Source of the DNA: LH-M37 sp032251315
GTDB lineage: Bacteria > Pseudomonadota > Gammaproteobacteria > SZUA-229
Direction of reading: 5' to 3'
Assembly (NCBI GenBank): GCA_032251315.1
Contig: JAVVEE010000016.1
Location: 1 to 42,145 of the forward strand
DNA length: 42,145 nt
Position numbers and translations under genes: made by a program. Positions 1 through 8,564 of the stretch are shown here, in pieces. How positions within the stretch are numbered: position 1 is the stretch's first letter; each line of letters starts with the position of its first letter. The notes beneath the pieces were generated by a model. It saw nothing but the letters and a program-made list of their open reading frames with translations. It made no database searches and was not told where the DNA came from.

Positions 1-151
1 ATTACCATACTTTTTATCGTCGCACAGGAAATAGATGCATAACCGGACAGTCCCGGTTGCACTCGGCAACAGGCTTTTTAAGGGCCGTTTGGTTAGTCAG
101 GTTTGTGAAGGCTAATTTAGCGGCTGACAGAGCAGTAAGGAAATCATCGGC

Positions 152-1573
152 TTATTGTGCGCCTTTGCTCAGCAGCACAACTTCGAGTGTTTGCAGCAAA
201 ATTAATAGATCAAGGAAGATGCTGTGATTTTTGACATAGTAAAGATCATACTGAAGTTTCTCCAGACTGCCGCCTTCGGTATCTGCATAGGCGCAGGAAA
301 TTTGAGCCCAGCCGGTCAGTCCCGGTTTTACCCGGTGACGCTCACCATAATAGGGGATTTTCTCAGACAGGCGGGCGATAAATTCCGGACGCTCAGGCCG
401 GGGGCCAACAAAACTCATATCGCCTTTCAGGATATTAAAAAGCTGGGGCAATTCATCCAGTCGACCCTTGCGCAAAATCGAACCTATGCGAGTAATACGG
501 GCATCATTTTTCGAAGCCCAGCGCGCGACCCCGTCTTTTTCGGCATCACTGACCATGCTGCGAAATTTGTAAATCTGAAACGGTTTGCCAAATTGTTTGA
601 TTCGTGTCTGGCTATAAAAAATAGGGCCTCTACCTCGACTCTCAAGGAAAATAGCTGTTGTTACAAGCAGCGCCAGAGGCAGTGCCAGGGGAAGAACGAG
701 CAGCGTAATTACGATATCAAATAAGCGTTTAATCAGGTTGCGGAAGGTACTTTCATAAAAGCCATCAGAGAGATACAGCCAGCTTGGACTTAGCGTATCA
801 AGACGAATTTTCCCTGTTCGCCTTTCAAAGAATGTGGCCATGTCAACGATATCAATACCACTCATTTTGCAGTCGAGAAGATCATCGGGTGGTATTTGTG
901 AAGTGCGACGATCATCCATAGCCAGTACAATTTCATCAATGTATTTTTCCTGAGAATATTTCATCAGGCGTTTATCCAGAGCAATGGTCTTTTCATCATG
1001 CCATGGGGCTTTGTCTCCAGATAGAGAGACGTAGCCGATAATATTAAGCCCTTCCAGTTCGCCCGCTTTTTCTGCATCCTTAATTAGTTTTGCCTTTTCA
1101 CCTGAACCAAGTACCAAAACACGTGCCCACAGATTGTGCTGCTTAACTGCCTTGCTGAAATATAGACGGATAATTGAAATGAAGACATAACTAAAAAAAA
1201 CGGTAAGTGCAAGCACCCCGCGACCAAGGAATAAGTTAGGTATGAGATAAAAGAGGATGCCGAGTGGAATCAGTCCCAGCAATAAACTGCTGCCAATGCG
1301 CAGTATCAACACATCAAAAAATCGTCCGTGCTGTCGCTGAAATAGGCCGAATGCAACCATGCTTAACTGCATTACTGCCGCATATAAAAAGGCCCTAAGT
1401 AAATAATTGACAAAAGGCGTCGTTGAATCATGGCCATAAAAACGGACTTCCAATGCCAGATAAAGTGACAGCATTAAAACAAAAAATTCAATGACGGCTA
1501 ACAGTACAAATTCGGTAGGTACGTAATAACGAAACAGGCGGCTTGAATGACGAAAAAATCTGACTGTACTCAT
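152..1573 (-). CDS. Exopolysaccharide polyprenyl glycosylphosphotransferase (PEP-CTERM-associated sugar transferase type)
   Basis: This 473-residue inner-membrane enzyme should start a polysaccharide repeat unit by moving a sugar-1-phosphate from a UDP-sugar to undecaprenyl phosphate. Hydrophobic segments fill about residues 20-140, a nucleotide-binding-like middle domain follows (about 150-245), and a further membrane segment (about 284-310) leads into the bacterial sugar transferase domain. That domain shows KFRSM (336-340), the acidic pair of RLDELPQL (371-378) and GPRPERPEF (390-398). The length and layout match the subfamily linked to PEP-CTERM/exosortase loci (TIGR03013 type). The start is well supported by AGGAAAAG a few bases upstream. 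It is the last gene of a minus-strand polysaccharide group. The exact sugar cannot be told from the sequence. Confidence 0.88.
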   Translation of the reverse strand: MSTVRFFRHSSRLFRYYVPTEFVLLAVIEFFVLMLSLYLALEVRFYGHDSTTPFVNYLLRAFLYAAVMQLSMVAFGLFQRQHGRFFDVLILRIGSSLLLGLIPLGILFYLIPNLFLGRGVLALTVFFSYVFISIIRLYFSKAVKQHNLWARVLVLGSGEKAKLIKDAEKAGELEGLNIIGYVSLSGDKAPWHDEKTIALDKRLMKYSQEKYIDEIVLAMDDRRTSQIPPDDLLDCKMSGIDIVDMATFFERRTGKIRLDTLSPSWLYLSDGFYESTFRNLIKRLFDIVITLLVLPLALPLALLVTTAIFLESRGRGPIFYSQTRIKQFGKPFQIYKFRSMVSDAEKDGVARWASKNDARITRIGSILRKGRLDELPQLFNILKGDMSFVGPRPERPEFIARLSEKIPYYGERHRVKPGLTGWAQISCAYADTEGGSLEKLQYDLYYVKNHSIFLDLLILLQTLEVVLLSKGAQ

Positions 1574-1751
1574 GATGATCTTTTCCTGAAATACATGGCT
1601 CTAATTCAGCACTCGTAGTGTGGAGGCGCATGGAATTAAATTCATCGTTATTAATCTTAATGATAACTGATCAACGAATAATTTAGTATCGCCGTATATT
1701 CATAAATAGTGTATGTGAAATCGATAACGGTAACAGGGGCGTTAAATTTTT

Positions 1752-3029
1752 TTACAATCGACCGTCCACCTTGTCCGCAGGCAGCACATTCTTCACGTCA
1801 TAGAGTATGCATTCTGTTTTGCCGAAAGCGCGTATTTTTTCAGCGCCAAGATCTCTAAACTGCTGGTGAGCTACTGTCAGAATGATGGCGTCATAAGCAC
1901 CTGCCTCAGGCTCCTCAATCAGCTTTATCCCATACTCATGTTCCGCTTCTGCACGATCTGCCCAGGGGTCGTATACCTCAACGATAATGTTAGAAAGTTT
2001 TAGTTCATCAATCACATCTATGACGCGTGTATTGCGTAGGTCGGGGCAGTTTTCCTTAAAAGCGAAACCCATCACCAGTACTCGCGCATCGCGAATCTGT
2101 AGCCGTGCCTTGTTCATGGTTTTTAATAATTGCCCGGCCACATAAAGACCCATGCTGTCATTGACCCTTCGTCCAGCCAGAATGACTTCGGGGTTATAGC
2201 CGATCTCCTGCGCCTTGTGTGTCAGGTAATAGGGGTCGATGCCGATACAGTGTCCCCCTACCAGGCCAGGACGAAATGGTAGAAAATTCCATTTGCTGCC
2301 AGCTGCTTCCAGTACCTCCATGGTATCTATGTCGAGGCGATTAAAAATCAGTGCCAGTTCATTGATTAAAGCTATATTGACGTCACGCTGGGTGTTCTCG
2401 ATGGCCTTGGCCGCTTCGGCAACACGGATGCTGCTGGTTCTGTAGGTGCCCGCGGTAATGATTTTATTGTACAGATCATCGACAAAATCAGCGGCTTCCG
2501 GGGTGGAGCCTGAGGTGATTTTCAAAATGCTGGAGACCCGGTGCTCCTTGTCGCCGGGGTTGATGCGTTCGGGGCTATAACCAGCGTAAAAGTCTCTGTT
2601 ATAAGTCAGCCCGGAGACCGACTCTATGATAGGCACACAAACCTCTTCTGTTGCGCCGGGGTAGACGGTCGATTCAAAAATAGCGACATCATTCCGGCTT
2701 ATAACTTCACCCAGCATTCTGCTGGCGGATTCCAGAGGGATTAGATCCGGGCGCTTGTAGCGGTCGATAGGTGTTGGCACGGTAACAATATAGACATTGC
2801 AGGTTTTAAGTTGCTCCAGCTGATCACTGAAGCTTAAATGCAGTGAGTCTGATAACTCCACTGAATCCAGTTCGAGTGTGTTATCCCTGCCTGTCCTCAA
2901 CTCGGCAATGCGGCTGCTCTTAATATCGAAACCCACGGTCGGCAACAGTTTTCCAAACTCAACGGCCAACGGTAGGCCAACATAGCCTAAACCAATAATT
3001 CCAATTTTTGCGTCTTCTACTTTTAACAT
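1752..3029 (-). CDS. tviB: UDP-N-acetylglucosamine 6-dehydrogenase, TviB type
   Basis: A 425-residue cytosolic nucleotide-sugar dehydrogenase that would oxidise C6 of a UDP-HexNAc to the uronic acid, using NAD twice. The N-terminal Rossmann fold has GLGYVGLP (13-20). ESTVYPG (119-125), YSPERINPGD (151-160), the helix EAAKAIENTQRDVN (205-218) and the catalytic cysteine in GGHCIGIDPYYL (Cys261) are all present. The sequence closely resembles TviB of Vi-antigen synthesis, as does the length. It lies upstream of the sugar transferase on the same strand with a 178-base gap, so it probably supplies a uronic acid sugar for the same polymer. Exact substrate (GlcNAc or GalNAc form) is inferred from the family only. 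Confidence 0.88.
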   Translation of the reverse strand: MLKVEDAKIGIIGLGYVGLPLAVEFGKLLPTVGFDIKSSRIAELRTGRDNTLELDSVELSDSLHLSFSDQLEQLKTCNVYIVTVPTPIDRYKRPDLIPLESASRMLGEVISRNDVAIFESTVYPGATEEVCVPIIESVSGLTYNRDFYAGYSPERINPGDKEHRVSSILKITSGSTPEAADFVDDLYNKIITAGTYRTSSIRVAEAAKAIENTQRDVNIALINELALIFNRLDIDTMEVLEAAGSKWNFLPFRPGLVGGHCIGIDPYYLTHKAQEIGYNPEVILAGRRVNDSMGLYVAGQLLKTMNKARLQIRDARVLVMGFAFKENCPDLRNTRVIDVIDELKLSNIIVEVYDPWADRAEAEHEYGIKLIEEPEAGAYDAIILTVAHQQFRDLGAEKIRAFGKTECILYDVKNVLPADKVDGRL

Positions 3030-3109
3030 GTTATGTCCCGGTTACTGAAAGGCGAAACCCCGACTTTTCATTTGCTAAATATTTAACAGTACTCACTATT
3101 TTTATGTAT

Positions 3110-4099
3110 TTATTCAAGACGCATTGCGTCTGAATAAAAAATTAAGCCTTCAGCAGGCTGTGCTGAAAACAGGGTAAATTTTGTTATTCTTGACATGTCC
3201 ATTTTCCTGTCAGTAGGGGCATTCTTTATAGCCTCTAACGGAATATTAAAATAGTTTATACCTTTGTTAATTGTTAGTACGGTGTTAAAGCGATCGGTAT
3301 AAGAATAATTATGCTGTGCATCATGAACTCTTAACACAAGTTCAAATGGCTGGATCTTTTTCGAGTAAATTGCCAGGCTAAACGTGCTATAGGCTGACCA
3401 GTCAGAAGTAGTTTCGATGATTGAAAACCCCGGATAGGTTCCACGCATAAAAGTAACACGCGTAAAGCGGTTTTCTGTCTCGACCCGTACTTCGTTATTT
3501 ACATCTGAACTTATAACCGCATTGTTTAAGCGCAGAAACGGTCGCGTCCAGTTCGCTGATAAATCAGCGACTATCGGAAATTCATCTTCACGCTGCAGAT
3601 AAGCTGATGATAAAGAGGCCAGTGGCAACATGCTGGCAGTAAACAGAAAAACACTGAGCACGACAATGCCGGCCCTAAGTTTTTTTGCTGACATCAGTCT
3701 TTGCGTCTGAAGCCGTGAATCAATCGTAGCATACAGTCCCAGTCCAGCCAGAATACCGGCCAGATCGCGCGCAAGATCCATCAGACTGGCATCGCGAGCC
3801 GTGAACATCTGTATCATTTCCGTCAGTGTAGCGATCAGCAGGCTGATAGAGCCCGCGGCTATATAGAGTTTAAATGGTGTTTGCCAAAAAAAATGGGATA
3901 GTTCTCGCAGCAGCATTAGAATTAAAATAGCGATGGCTGCGAACACCAGAGTGTGAGCTGAATTTTGCAGCTCTCGCCAGAAAAGAATGGTGTCGGGTAG
4001 ATCCGCAAATACCAGCATGAGAACAACTGCCATCAGGGCTGAAAGCAGCGCGACATATTTATAACGAAAATTGGAACTGAACGGGACGGTGTTTATCAC
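3110..4099 (-). CDS. VanZ-like membrane protein with C-terminal extracytoplasmic domain
   Basis: 329 residues. The N-terminal half has four or five hydrophobic helices (about 17-33, 48-66, 78-95, 112-125, 140-160) and VanZ-family hallmarks: a His-containing second helix (SAHTLVFA), a glutamate in TLTEMIQMF and the following R-x-x-S-x-x-D-L-x-x-D/N-L stretch. The rest (about 165-329) is a predicted beta-rich soluble region of unknown function that resembles carbohydrate-binding folds in composition; that is only an impression. VanZ-like proteins occur in many exosortase/PEP-CTERM polysaccharide loci, which fits the ATPase 47 bases upstream and the sugar genes downstream. No reaction can be assigned. 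Confidence 0.75.
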   Translation of the reverse strand: MINTVPFSSNFRYKYVALLSALMAVVLMLVFADLPDTILFWRELQNSAHTLVFAAIAILILMLLRELSHFFWQTPFKLYIAAGSISLLIATLTEMIQMFTARDASLMDLARDLAGILAGLGLYATIDSRLQTQRLMSAKKLRAGIVVLSVFLFTASMLPLASLSSAYLQREDEFPIVADLSANWTRPFLRLNNAVISSDVNNEVRVETENRFTRVTFMRGTYPGFSIIETTSDWSAYSTFSLAIYSKKIQPFELVLRVHDAQHNYSYTDRFNTVLTINKGINYFNIPLEAIKNAPTDRKMDMSRITKFTLFSAQPAEGLIFYSDAMRLE

Positions 4100-4146
4100 T
4101 GAAGGGGACGCTCAATACAACAGGTGATAATGACTGAATCGATCGT

Positions 4147-5088
4147 TCAGCTGTTATTGTTACTGATAGCGTAGGGGTTTTCGCTGTCCATATATTCATC
4201 AGGATGCATGTCTATTTTCGGCATAAGCAAGCCCTCTCTGTGTAATTCAACAATAACGTGCATGGCATCAGCACCGCTTAGCTCATGTTTCCGGGTCAGA
4301 CCTCCATATAAAAACAGACGATGGCAGATCAGATTAATTCGCCGTGGTATACCGCCGCTGAATTTATAAATTATATTCATCGCTTCTATGGCGAACGTAG
4401 GATCATTCTTCCAGCCCGCCTTATACAGTCGGTGTTCTATATAGGCCCGGGTCTCTGATTGCGCAAGTGACTCGAGATGGGATGCAGCAATCAGGCGCTG
4501 ATGCAACTGCTCCAAACCCGGCGCACGTATTATATCCATCAAGGATTCCTGGCCTACAAGAAACACCTGTAACAACAGGCGATTATTGTGTTGCAGGTTG
4601 GAGATTAATCTTAGCTCTTCCAGTGAGGAGTTAGTAAGGCCCTGTGCCTCATCGACAATTAAAATACAGCGCCGGCCTTTTTTTGATTGCTGAATCAAAA
4701 ATTGTTTCAGGATGGATATGGGGCCGGCCTGATTCTGATTGTTCAGCGGTAGCTGGAATTCCTCTAACACTGAGTGTAAAAGATTGACTTCATCTATCTG
4801 CACATTGGTGAGCGTGGCTATTTGCACGCGCACGTTGTCCAGCTCGGACAATAAAGATGTTATCAGAGTAGTCTTGCCCGTACCCGGTTCACCGGTAATA
4901 GCAACAAAACCTTCACCTTCTGAAATCGCATATTTTAGATACGATTTGGCATTGGTATAGCTGGGATGGTTGTAACAGAAACGGTAATCCGGACTCAGGC
5001 GGAAAGGCTGCTCGTTGAAATTGTAAAAAGATTTATAGATATCGAGCATTGGCTTGTCGCTCCCGACTGCGTCTGAGTTTTTATTCAT
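4147..5088 (-). CDS. ExeA-like AAA ATPase of PEP-CTERM/exosortase loci
   Basis: 313 residues. A P-loop GEPGTGKT (66-73) and a Walker B ILIVDEA (142-148) mark an AAA ATPase. The opening region (YKSFYNFNEQPFRLSPDYRF) is the signature start of GspA/ExeA-like ATPases, and the family found in PEP-CTERM locus clusters (TIGR03015 type) has this size. Its usual role is thought to be in assembly or secretion of the polysaccharide or of exosortase-dependent proteins. A shorter start at MLDIYKSF (residue 14) would match the usual family N terminus equally well, so the start is open. It heads the minus-strand group running to the sugar transferase. No exosortase gene lies inside the window. Confidence 0.85.
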   Translation of the reverse strand: MNKNSDAVGSDKPMLDIYKSFYNFNEQPFRLSPDYRFCYNHPSYTNAKSYLKYAISEGEGFVAITGEPGTGKTTLITSLLSELDNVRVQIATLTNVQIDEVNLLHSVLEEFQLPLNNQNQAGPISILKQFLIQQSKKGRRCILIVDEAQGLTNSSLEELRLISNLQHNNRLLLQVFLVGQESLMDIIRAPGLEQLHQRLIAASHLESLAQSETRAYIEHRLYKAGWKNDPTFAIEAMNIIYKFSGGIPRRINLICHRLFLYGGLTRKHELSGADAMHVIVELHREGLLMPKIDMHPDEYMDSENPYAISNNNS

Positions 5089-5580
5089 GCAGTTGAAATG
5101 TTATTTTGTAGTCCCGGTTCCAGAACATAAATTTATAGCTGGTAAACCCTGTCGTTAGAATTGATATGTTCAGGCTAACGACGTCAGGCTAAATAGCATC
5201 AGGGTTAATTCAGGCCATACCGGAACTCGATAACGGGAAAATAAATATTAGGCAACAGTTTAAACACTTTGCGTATTTAATAGGCATTGAAAAATTGAGA
5301 AAATGCTGACGCTACTTTGCATGGCCTGTTCCAGGATGCTGCATAACCTTACTTTTAACTCGTAAAGTGCGCGATGCGCAGGTTTATCTGAACGGTAAAA
5401 AGAGATGCCGCAGTCTGGCTTTGGCTTTACCAAAAGTTTTGCTGGTTTTGAAAGTGTGCTCGAGCGGAGTCGTGCGTGCATCCCGCTGTTTCGCCGGGGC
5501 TAATTGCCTGCATTGAAATACGCTTCCGGGGAACGGGTCGAAGCTGTTGGCTAGTTATCAAAGCATTTAATTGCAGCCAT
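5089..5580. other. Gene-free stretch upstream of the ExeA-like ATPase gene
   Basis: I find no convincing gene here: the short open frames lack family resemblance and good ribosome sites. It should hold the promoter of the minus-strand polysaccharide genes, but I could not single out a clear -35/-10 pair. One exact 8-base inverted repeat (GTCGTTAG at 5151-5158, CTAACGAC at 5175-5182) could be an operator or a hairpin. Confidence 0.6.
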
Positions 5581-5604
5581 AAAAAAAGCTGCACGAAGCA
5601 GCTT
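5581..5604 (-). terminator. Rho-independent terminator of tRNA-Arg
   Basis: Read on the minus strand, the perfect 7-bp stem AAGCTGC/GCAGCTT (5598-5604 with 5586-5592) closes a 5-base loop and runs into a T tract (5581-5587). It starts 9 bases beyond the CCA end of the tRNA gene. Confidence 0.88.
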
Positions 5605-5612
5605 GTATTGAT

Positions 5613-5689
5613 TGGTGCGCCCGAGTGGAATCGAACCACCGACCTTTGGCTTCGGAGGCCAACACTCTATCCAGCTGAGCTACGGGCGC
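5613..5689 (-). tRNA. tRNA-Arg (anticodon CCG)
   Basis: The minus strand gives a full cloverleaf: acceptor GCGCCCG paired with CGGGCGC, D arm with AGCTCAGCTGGATAGAG, anticodon stem TTGGC/GCCAA around loop CTCCGAA, T arm with GGTTCGATTCC, and an encoded CCA end. The anticodon CCG reads the arginine codon CGG. It is a single tRNA gene with its own promoter and terminator, between comM and the polysaccharide group. No sign of phage or island integration is seen at its 3' end: the downstream side goes straight into the terminator. Confidence 0.97.
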
Positions 5690-5703
5690 AGATCAAGGGG
5701 CGT

Positions 5704-5731
5704 AGTTTATCAGGGTTAGGGCGGCTTGTAA
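5704..5731 (-). promoter_or_regulatory. Sigma-70 promoter of tRNA-Arg
   Basis: On the minus strand TTACAA (5726-5731) and TAAACT (5704-5709) are separated by 16 bases, in the 48-base gap between the comM stop and the tRNA. The sequence after the -10 box is ACGCCCC, a GC-rich discriminator of the sort seen in stringently controlled stable-RNA promoters. Confidence 0.6.
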
Positions 5732-5737
5732 GACTCT

Positions 5738-7249
5738 TTAATCCAGAAATCGGTCGAGACTGCGGTAGCTGATGGCTTCGGCCAGATGGGGCATTTCTAT
5801 CTGAGCGCTTTGTGAGATATCGGCGATGGTGCGTGCCAGTTTCAAAATGCGGTGGTAGGCGCGGGCGGAGAGCCTGAGTTTGTCCATGGCCTGATCCAGC
5901 ACCAGCTTTTCTTTGGGCGCGAGCCGGCAGAAGGCTTCGATCTCATTGTTGTTGAGTTCGGCATTGCTTTTGCCGCAGCGCTGCATCTGGCACTGGTAGG
6001 CATGATGCACGCGTTCGCGGATGAGGGCGCTGCTCTCGCCGCGCGGGGCGTCGCTGTCGAGGGCCGATTTGTCCAGTCGCGGCACTTCAATATGAATGTC
6101 GATGCGGTCGAGCAGCGGTGCCGAAATCCGCCCGCGATGGCGTTTCTGCTGCTCAAGGGTGCACTGACATAACGATTTACCGTCGCAGCTGTAGCCCTGC
6201 GGGCAGGGGTTCATGGCCGCGACCAGCTGGAAGCGGGCCGGGAACTCGGCCTGGCGGGCGGCGCGCGAAATAATGATGCTGCCGGTCTCCAGCGGCTCGC
6301 GCAGAACATCCAGCACGTGCCGGTCAAATTGGGTGAGCTCGTCCAGAAACAGTACGCCGTGGTGCGCCAGCGAGATTTCCCCTGGCGAGGGATTAGAACC
6401 ACCGCCCACCAGCGCCACGCCCGAGGCGGTGTGATGCGGGCTGCGAAAGGGACGCTGTTTCCAGTTGCGTACATTAAAACCCTGATAACTGATCGAACTC
6501 ACCGACGCGCTTTCCAGCGCATGTTCATCACTCATCGGCGGCAGAATGCCGGGCAGGCGCGAAGCCAGCATGGATTTACCGGTGCCGGGCGGGCCGACCA
6601 TGATGAGGTTGTGCCGACCGGCGGCGGCCACCTCCAGCGCCCGGCGTGCCCGCTGCTGACCGCGAATATCCGCCATATCGGCGACAAAATCGGCACGCTC
6701 CGCTTTGGTCTCCTGGATGAGCGGCGTTTCCAGTTCGCCCTGCTGGCGCAGATACTGGCAGATGCTGAGCAGATCTTTAGCCGATTTAACCCGGGTGGTT
6801 TGCACCAGCGCAGCCTCGCGGGCGCTCACTTCCGGCAGCACCAGGATGCGTCCGCTGTCACTGGCGGCCAGCGAGGCGGGCAGGCAGCCGTTGACCGGGC
6901 GCAGTTCGCCGCTGAGCGCCAGCTCGCCGTGAAATTCGTGGCTGTTCAGCAGGTCATCACTGATCTGGCCGGAGGCGGCGAGGATGCCCAGCGCAATTGG
7001 CAGGTCGTAGCGCCCGCCCTCCTTGGGCAAATCGGCGGGAGCCAGATTGACCGTGATTCGGCGCGTCGGAAAATCAAAATGCGAGTTGATGATGGCGGCG
7101 CGCACCCGATCCTTGCTCTCGCGCACCGCCGCCTCGGGCAGCCCCACGATGGAGAGCGCCGGCAGGCCGTTGGAGATGTGAACTTCAACCGTGACTTCGG
7201 GGGCATTAATGCCGACCAGTGCGCGGGTGTAAACAGTGGCAAGTTGCAT
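5738..7249 (-). CDS. comM: YifB/ComM family Mg-chelatase-like AAA+ ATPase
   Basis: 503 residues. The Lon-like N-terminal domain begins MQLATVYTRALVGI and contains VGLPEAAVRESKDRVRAA and LAPADLPKEGGRYDLPIALG, both diagnostic of YifB proteins. The Mg-chelatase AAA+ core has Walker A GPPGTGKS (219-226) and Walker B GVLFLDELTQF (298-308), followed by a cysteine-rich CPQGYSCDGKSLCQC insertion and a C-terminal chelatase helical domain. In Vibrio cholerae and Haemophilus, ComM is a hexameric helicase that extends branch migration during natural transformation; that role is known for the family and only inferred here. The length is that of the usual family member. The gene stands alone between ubiK and the tRNA. 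Confidence 0.93.
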   Translation of the reverse strand: MQLATVYTRALVGINAPEVTVEVHISNGLPALSIVGLPEAAVRESKDRVRAAIINSHFDFPTRRITVNLAPADLPKEGGRYDLPIALGILAASGQISDDLLNSHEFHGELALSGELRPVNGCLPASLAASDSGRILVLPEVSAREAALVQTTRVKSAKDLLSICQYLRQQGELETPLIQETKAERADFVADMADIRGQQRARRALEVAAAGRHNLIMVGPPGTGKSMLASRLPGILPPMSDEHALESASVSSISYQGFNVRNWKQRPFRSPHHTASGVALVGGGSNPSPGEISLAHHGVLFLDELTQFDRHVLDVLREPLETGSIIISRAARQAEFPARFQLVAAMNPCPQGYSCDGKSLCQCTLEQQKRHRGRISAPLLDRIDIHIEVPRLDKSALDSDAPRGESSALIRERVHHAYQCQMQRCGKSNAELNNNEIEAFCRLAPKEKLVLDQAMDKLRLSARAYHRILKLARTIADISQSAQIEMPHLAEAISYRSLDRFLD

Positions 7250-7330
7250 GGCGTCCTTTCCCGTATGTCTAAAGAGGCTGTATTGTATGTAAACCCATGA
7301 CAGGTATAAAGCCCGGTGTTATGTACATCG

Positions 7331-7573
7331 TTATCGGTTTTTTTCGAGTTTAGAAAGCTGTTTTTCGAGATGATCCAGTTTTTCGCGCGTTCTCGACAGC
7401 AGCGCAGCCTGAACGTCAAACTCTTCGCGGCTGACCAGATTCATTTTTGAAAGTGAGTTTTGTAACAGGGTTTTGATGCTGGACTCAAGATCATGCTGTA
7501 CCTGCTGAAAATTCCCCGGCAGCAGGTTGGTTATCTTTTTTGCCAGATCATCTAATGTGTTTTTGTTTTCCAT
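7331..7573 (-). CDS. ubiK: Ubiquinone biosynthesis accessory factor UbiK
   Basis: An 80-residue protein (MENKNTLDDLAKKITNLLP start, YqiC/BMFP family) with an amphipathic N-terminal half and a C-terminal coiled coil (about 45-80, rich in Glu/Lys/Leu heptads). UbiK works with UbiJ in the soluble complex that carries out the later steps of ubiquinone synthesis; it forms trimers and binds membranes. I chose the ATG at 7573 because it aligns with the family start; the frame stays open 17 codons further upstream without recognisable sequence. The ribosome site is weak. It is divergent from the porin-glnK-amtB operon. Confidence 0.88.
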   Translation of the reverse strand: MENKNTLDDLAKKITNLLPGNFQQVQHDLESSIKTLLQNSLSKMNLVSREEFDVQAALLSRTREKLDHLEKQLSKLEKNR

Positions 7574-7648
7574 ATTCAGGCACCAGTAAAAGTTGCTGTA
7601 ATTGTACGCCAAAACTATGCACAAATTTAATGCATTAGCAATTATCAG

Positions 7649-7663
7649 GCACCAGGTCAGTGC
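7649..7663 (+). promoter_or_regulatory. NtrC-like binding site
   Basis: GCAC-N7-GTGC (GCACCAGGTCAGTGC) has the arms and spacing of the NtrC consensus (GCAC-CANNNTG-GTGC). Its centre lies about 110 bases upstream of the putative sigma-54 start point, a normal distance for an enhancer. Only this one good site is seen. Confidence 0.55.
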
Positions 7664-7739
7664 ACGGGCATTTGGTCAAAGTGTTTCTGGTGTAATTAAA
7701 AATAAGCTAACTTGATGTTTTAAAAGCCAAAATAATATT

Positions 7740-7754
7740 TGGCACGTTGCCTGC
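7740..7754 (+). promoter_or_regulatory. Sigma-54 (RpoN) promoter for porin-glnK-amtB
   Basis: TGGCAC-N5-CTGC (TGGCACGTTGCCTGC) matches the -24/-12 consensus TGGCAC-N5-TTGC with one change, and the GG-GC spacing is exact. Transcription would start near 7766, giving a leader of about 58 bases to the porin start at 7824. With the upstream NtrC-like site this predicts induction under nitrogen limitation. Confidence 0.75.
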
Positions 7755-7823
7755 ATTGGTGTCGTCATAGTTGAATTAAATTCAATTAATTTTTTAATAC
7801 AATTTTTTCCAGGAGTCGTAATT

Positions 7824-8486
7824 ATGTTGAAAAAAACTTTGATGATTAGTGTAGTTGCAGCAACTTTTCAGATTGGTAATGCGATGGCTGTAGATGGTCT
7901 TTCCGCCAATGTAGGCGTGGTGAGTGATTACTATTTCCGCGGTGTACAGCAGACAGCCAGTGCATCGGCCAATGGCGGTATTGATTACGAACACGAAAGC
8001 GGATTTTATGCGGGCATGTGGGCGGCGGATGTTGAAGGCCAAAGCGGTGATCCGGCACCGGGCATCGAAATTGATACCTATCTCGGCTTTGCCGGTGAAG
8101 TGGGTGACATTGGTTACAGTGTCGGGGTTACCCACTACGGCTATACCGGAAACTTCGATACTTCCTACGATGAAATTAATTTAGGCGCCAGTTATGGTGG
8201 TTTTGGCGCTGATTTCGCTTCAGGTTTCCATGAGGTGCCGGGTGGTACAGACGAGGATTACAGCTACGCTGCTCTTTCATATGGCGCAGGCCCAATGTCA
8301 GTGACTTACGGTTCCTGGGGTGGTGATTTTGCAGGCAATTTCCTTGAAGTGGGTCTGAGTACAGATATCGGCGGTGCTGAAGCAGGCGTCTCTGTTATCA
8401 ATGGCGATCCTGATGATGGTGCCGACAATATCATGACTGATGGTACAGCGCTTGTTTTCTCACTGAGTAAGTCTTTCGATCTTTAA
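7824..8486 (+). CDS. TorF-family putative porin
   Basis: 220 residues with a signal peptide (cleavage about residue 22, after AMA) and an alternating, glycine/aromatic-rich beta-barrel sequence ending in a C-terminal aromatic-containing strand (FSLSKSFDL). SANVGVVSDYYFRGVQQT directly after the signal peptide is the hallmark of the TorF family (TIGR02001 type) of outer-membrane proteins. The function is unproven; members often lie beside glnK-amtB. Here it is the first gene behind the sigma-54 promoter, with AGGAG 8 bases before the start, so it is probably an outer-membrane channel made under nitrogen limitation. Passage of ammonium or small nitrogenous solutes is inference. Confidence 0.85.
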   Translation: MLKKTLMISVVAATFQIGNAMAVDGLSANVGVVSDYYFRGVQQTASASANGGIDYEHESGFYAGMWAADVEGQSGDPAPGIEIDTYLGFAGEVGDIGYSVGVTHYGYTGNFDTSYDEINLGASYGGFGADFASGFHEVPGGTDEDYSYAALSYGAGPMSVTYGSWGGDFAGNFLEVGLSTDIGGAEAGVSVINGDPDDGADNIMTDGTALVFSLSKSFDL

Positions 8487-8524
8487 AGGTCGGAGGTTGT
8501 TTAATTAATCGTTATTTAGAAGTA

Positions 8525-8544
8525 GTCCGCCGCTGACGGCGGGC
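8525..8544 (+). other. Intercistronic hairpin before glnK
   Basis: CCGCCG (8527-8532) pairs with CGGCGG (8537-8542) around a 4-base loop, and the flanking bases can add two pairs. No T tract follows, so it is more likely an mRNA-processing or stability hairpin that lowers or separates porin and glnK expression than a terminator. Confidence 0.5.
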
Positions 8545-8564
8545 CACTTCATGGAGTAGAAATT

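Noticed and set aside
5613..5689. tRNA gene as island attachment site
   Set aside because: No integrase, and no second copy of the tRNA 3' end was noticed in the window; the 3' side runs directly into the tRNA's own terminator.
6317..7300. Long plus-strand frame opposite comM
   Set aside because: It is a shadow of the GC-rich comM gene, without resemblance or a ribosome site.
7331..7624. Longer ubiK starting at 7624
   Set aside because: The extra 17 residues do not fit the family, and ATG 7573 matches the usual N terminus.
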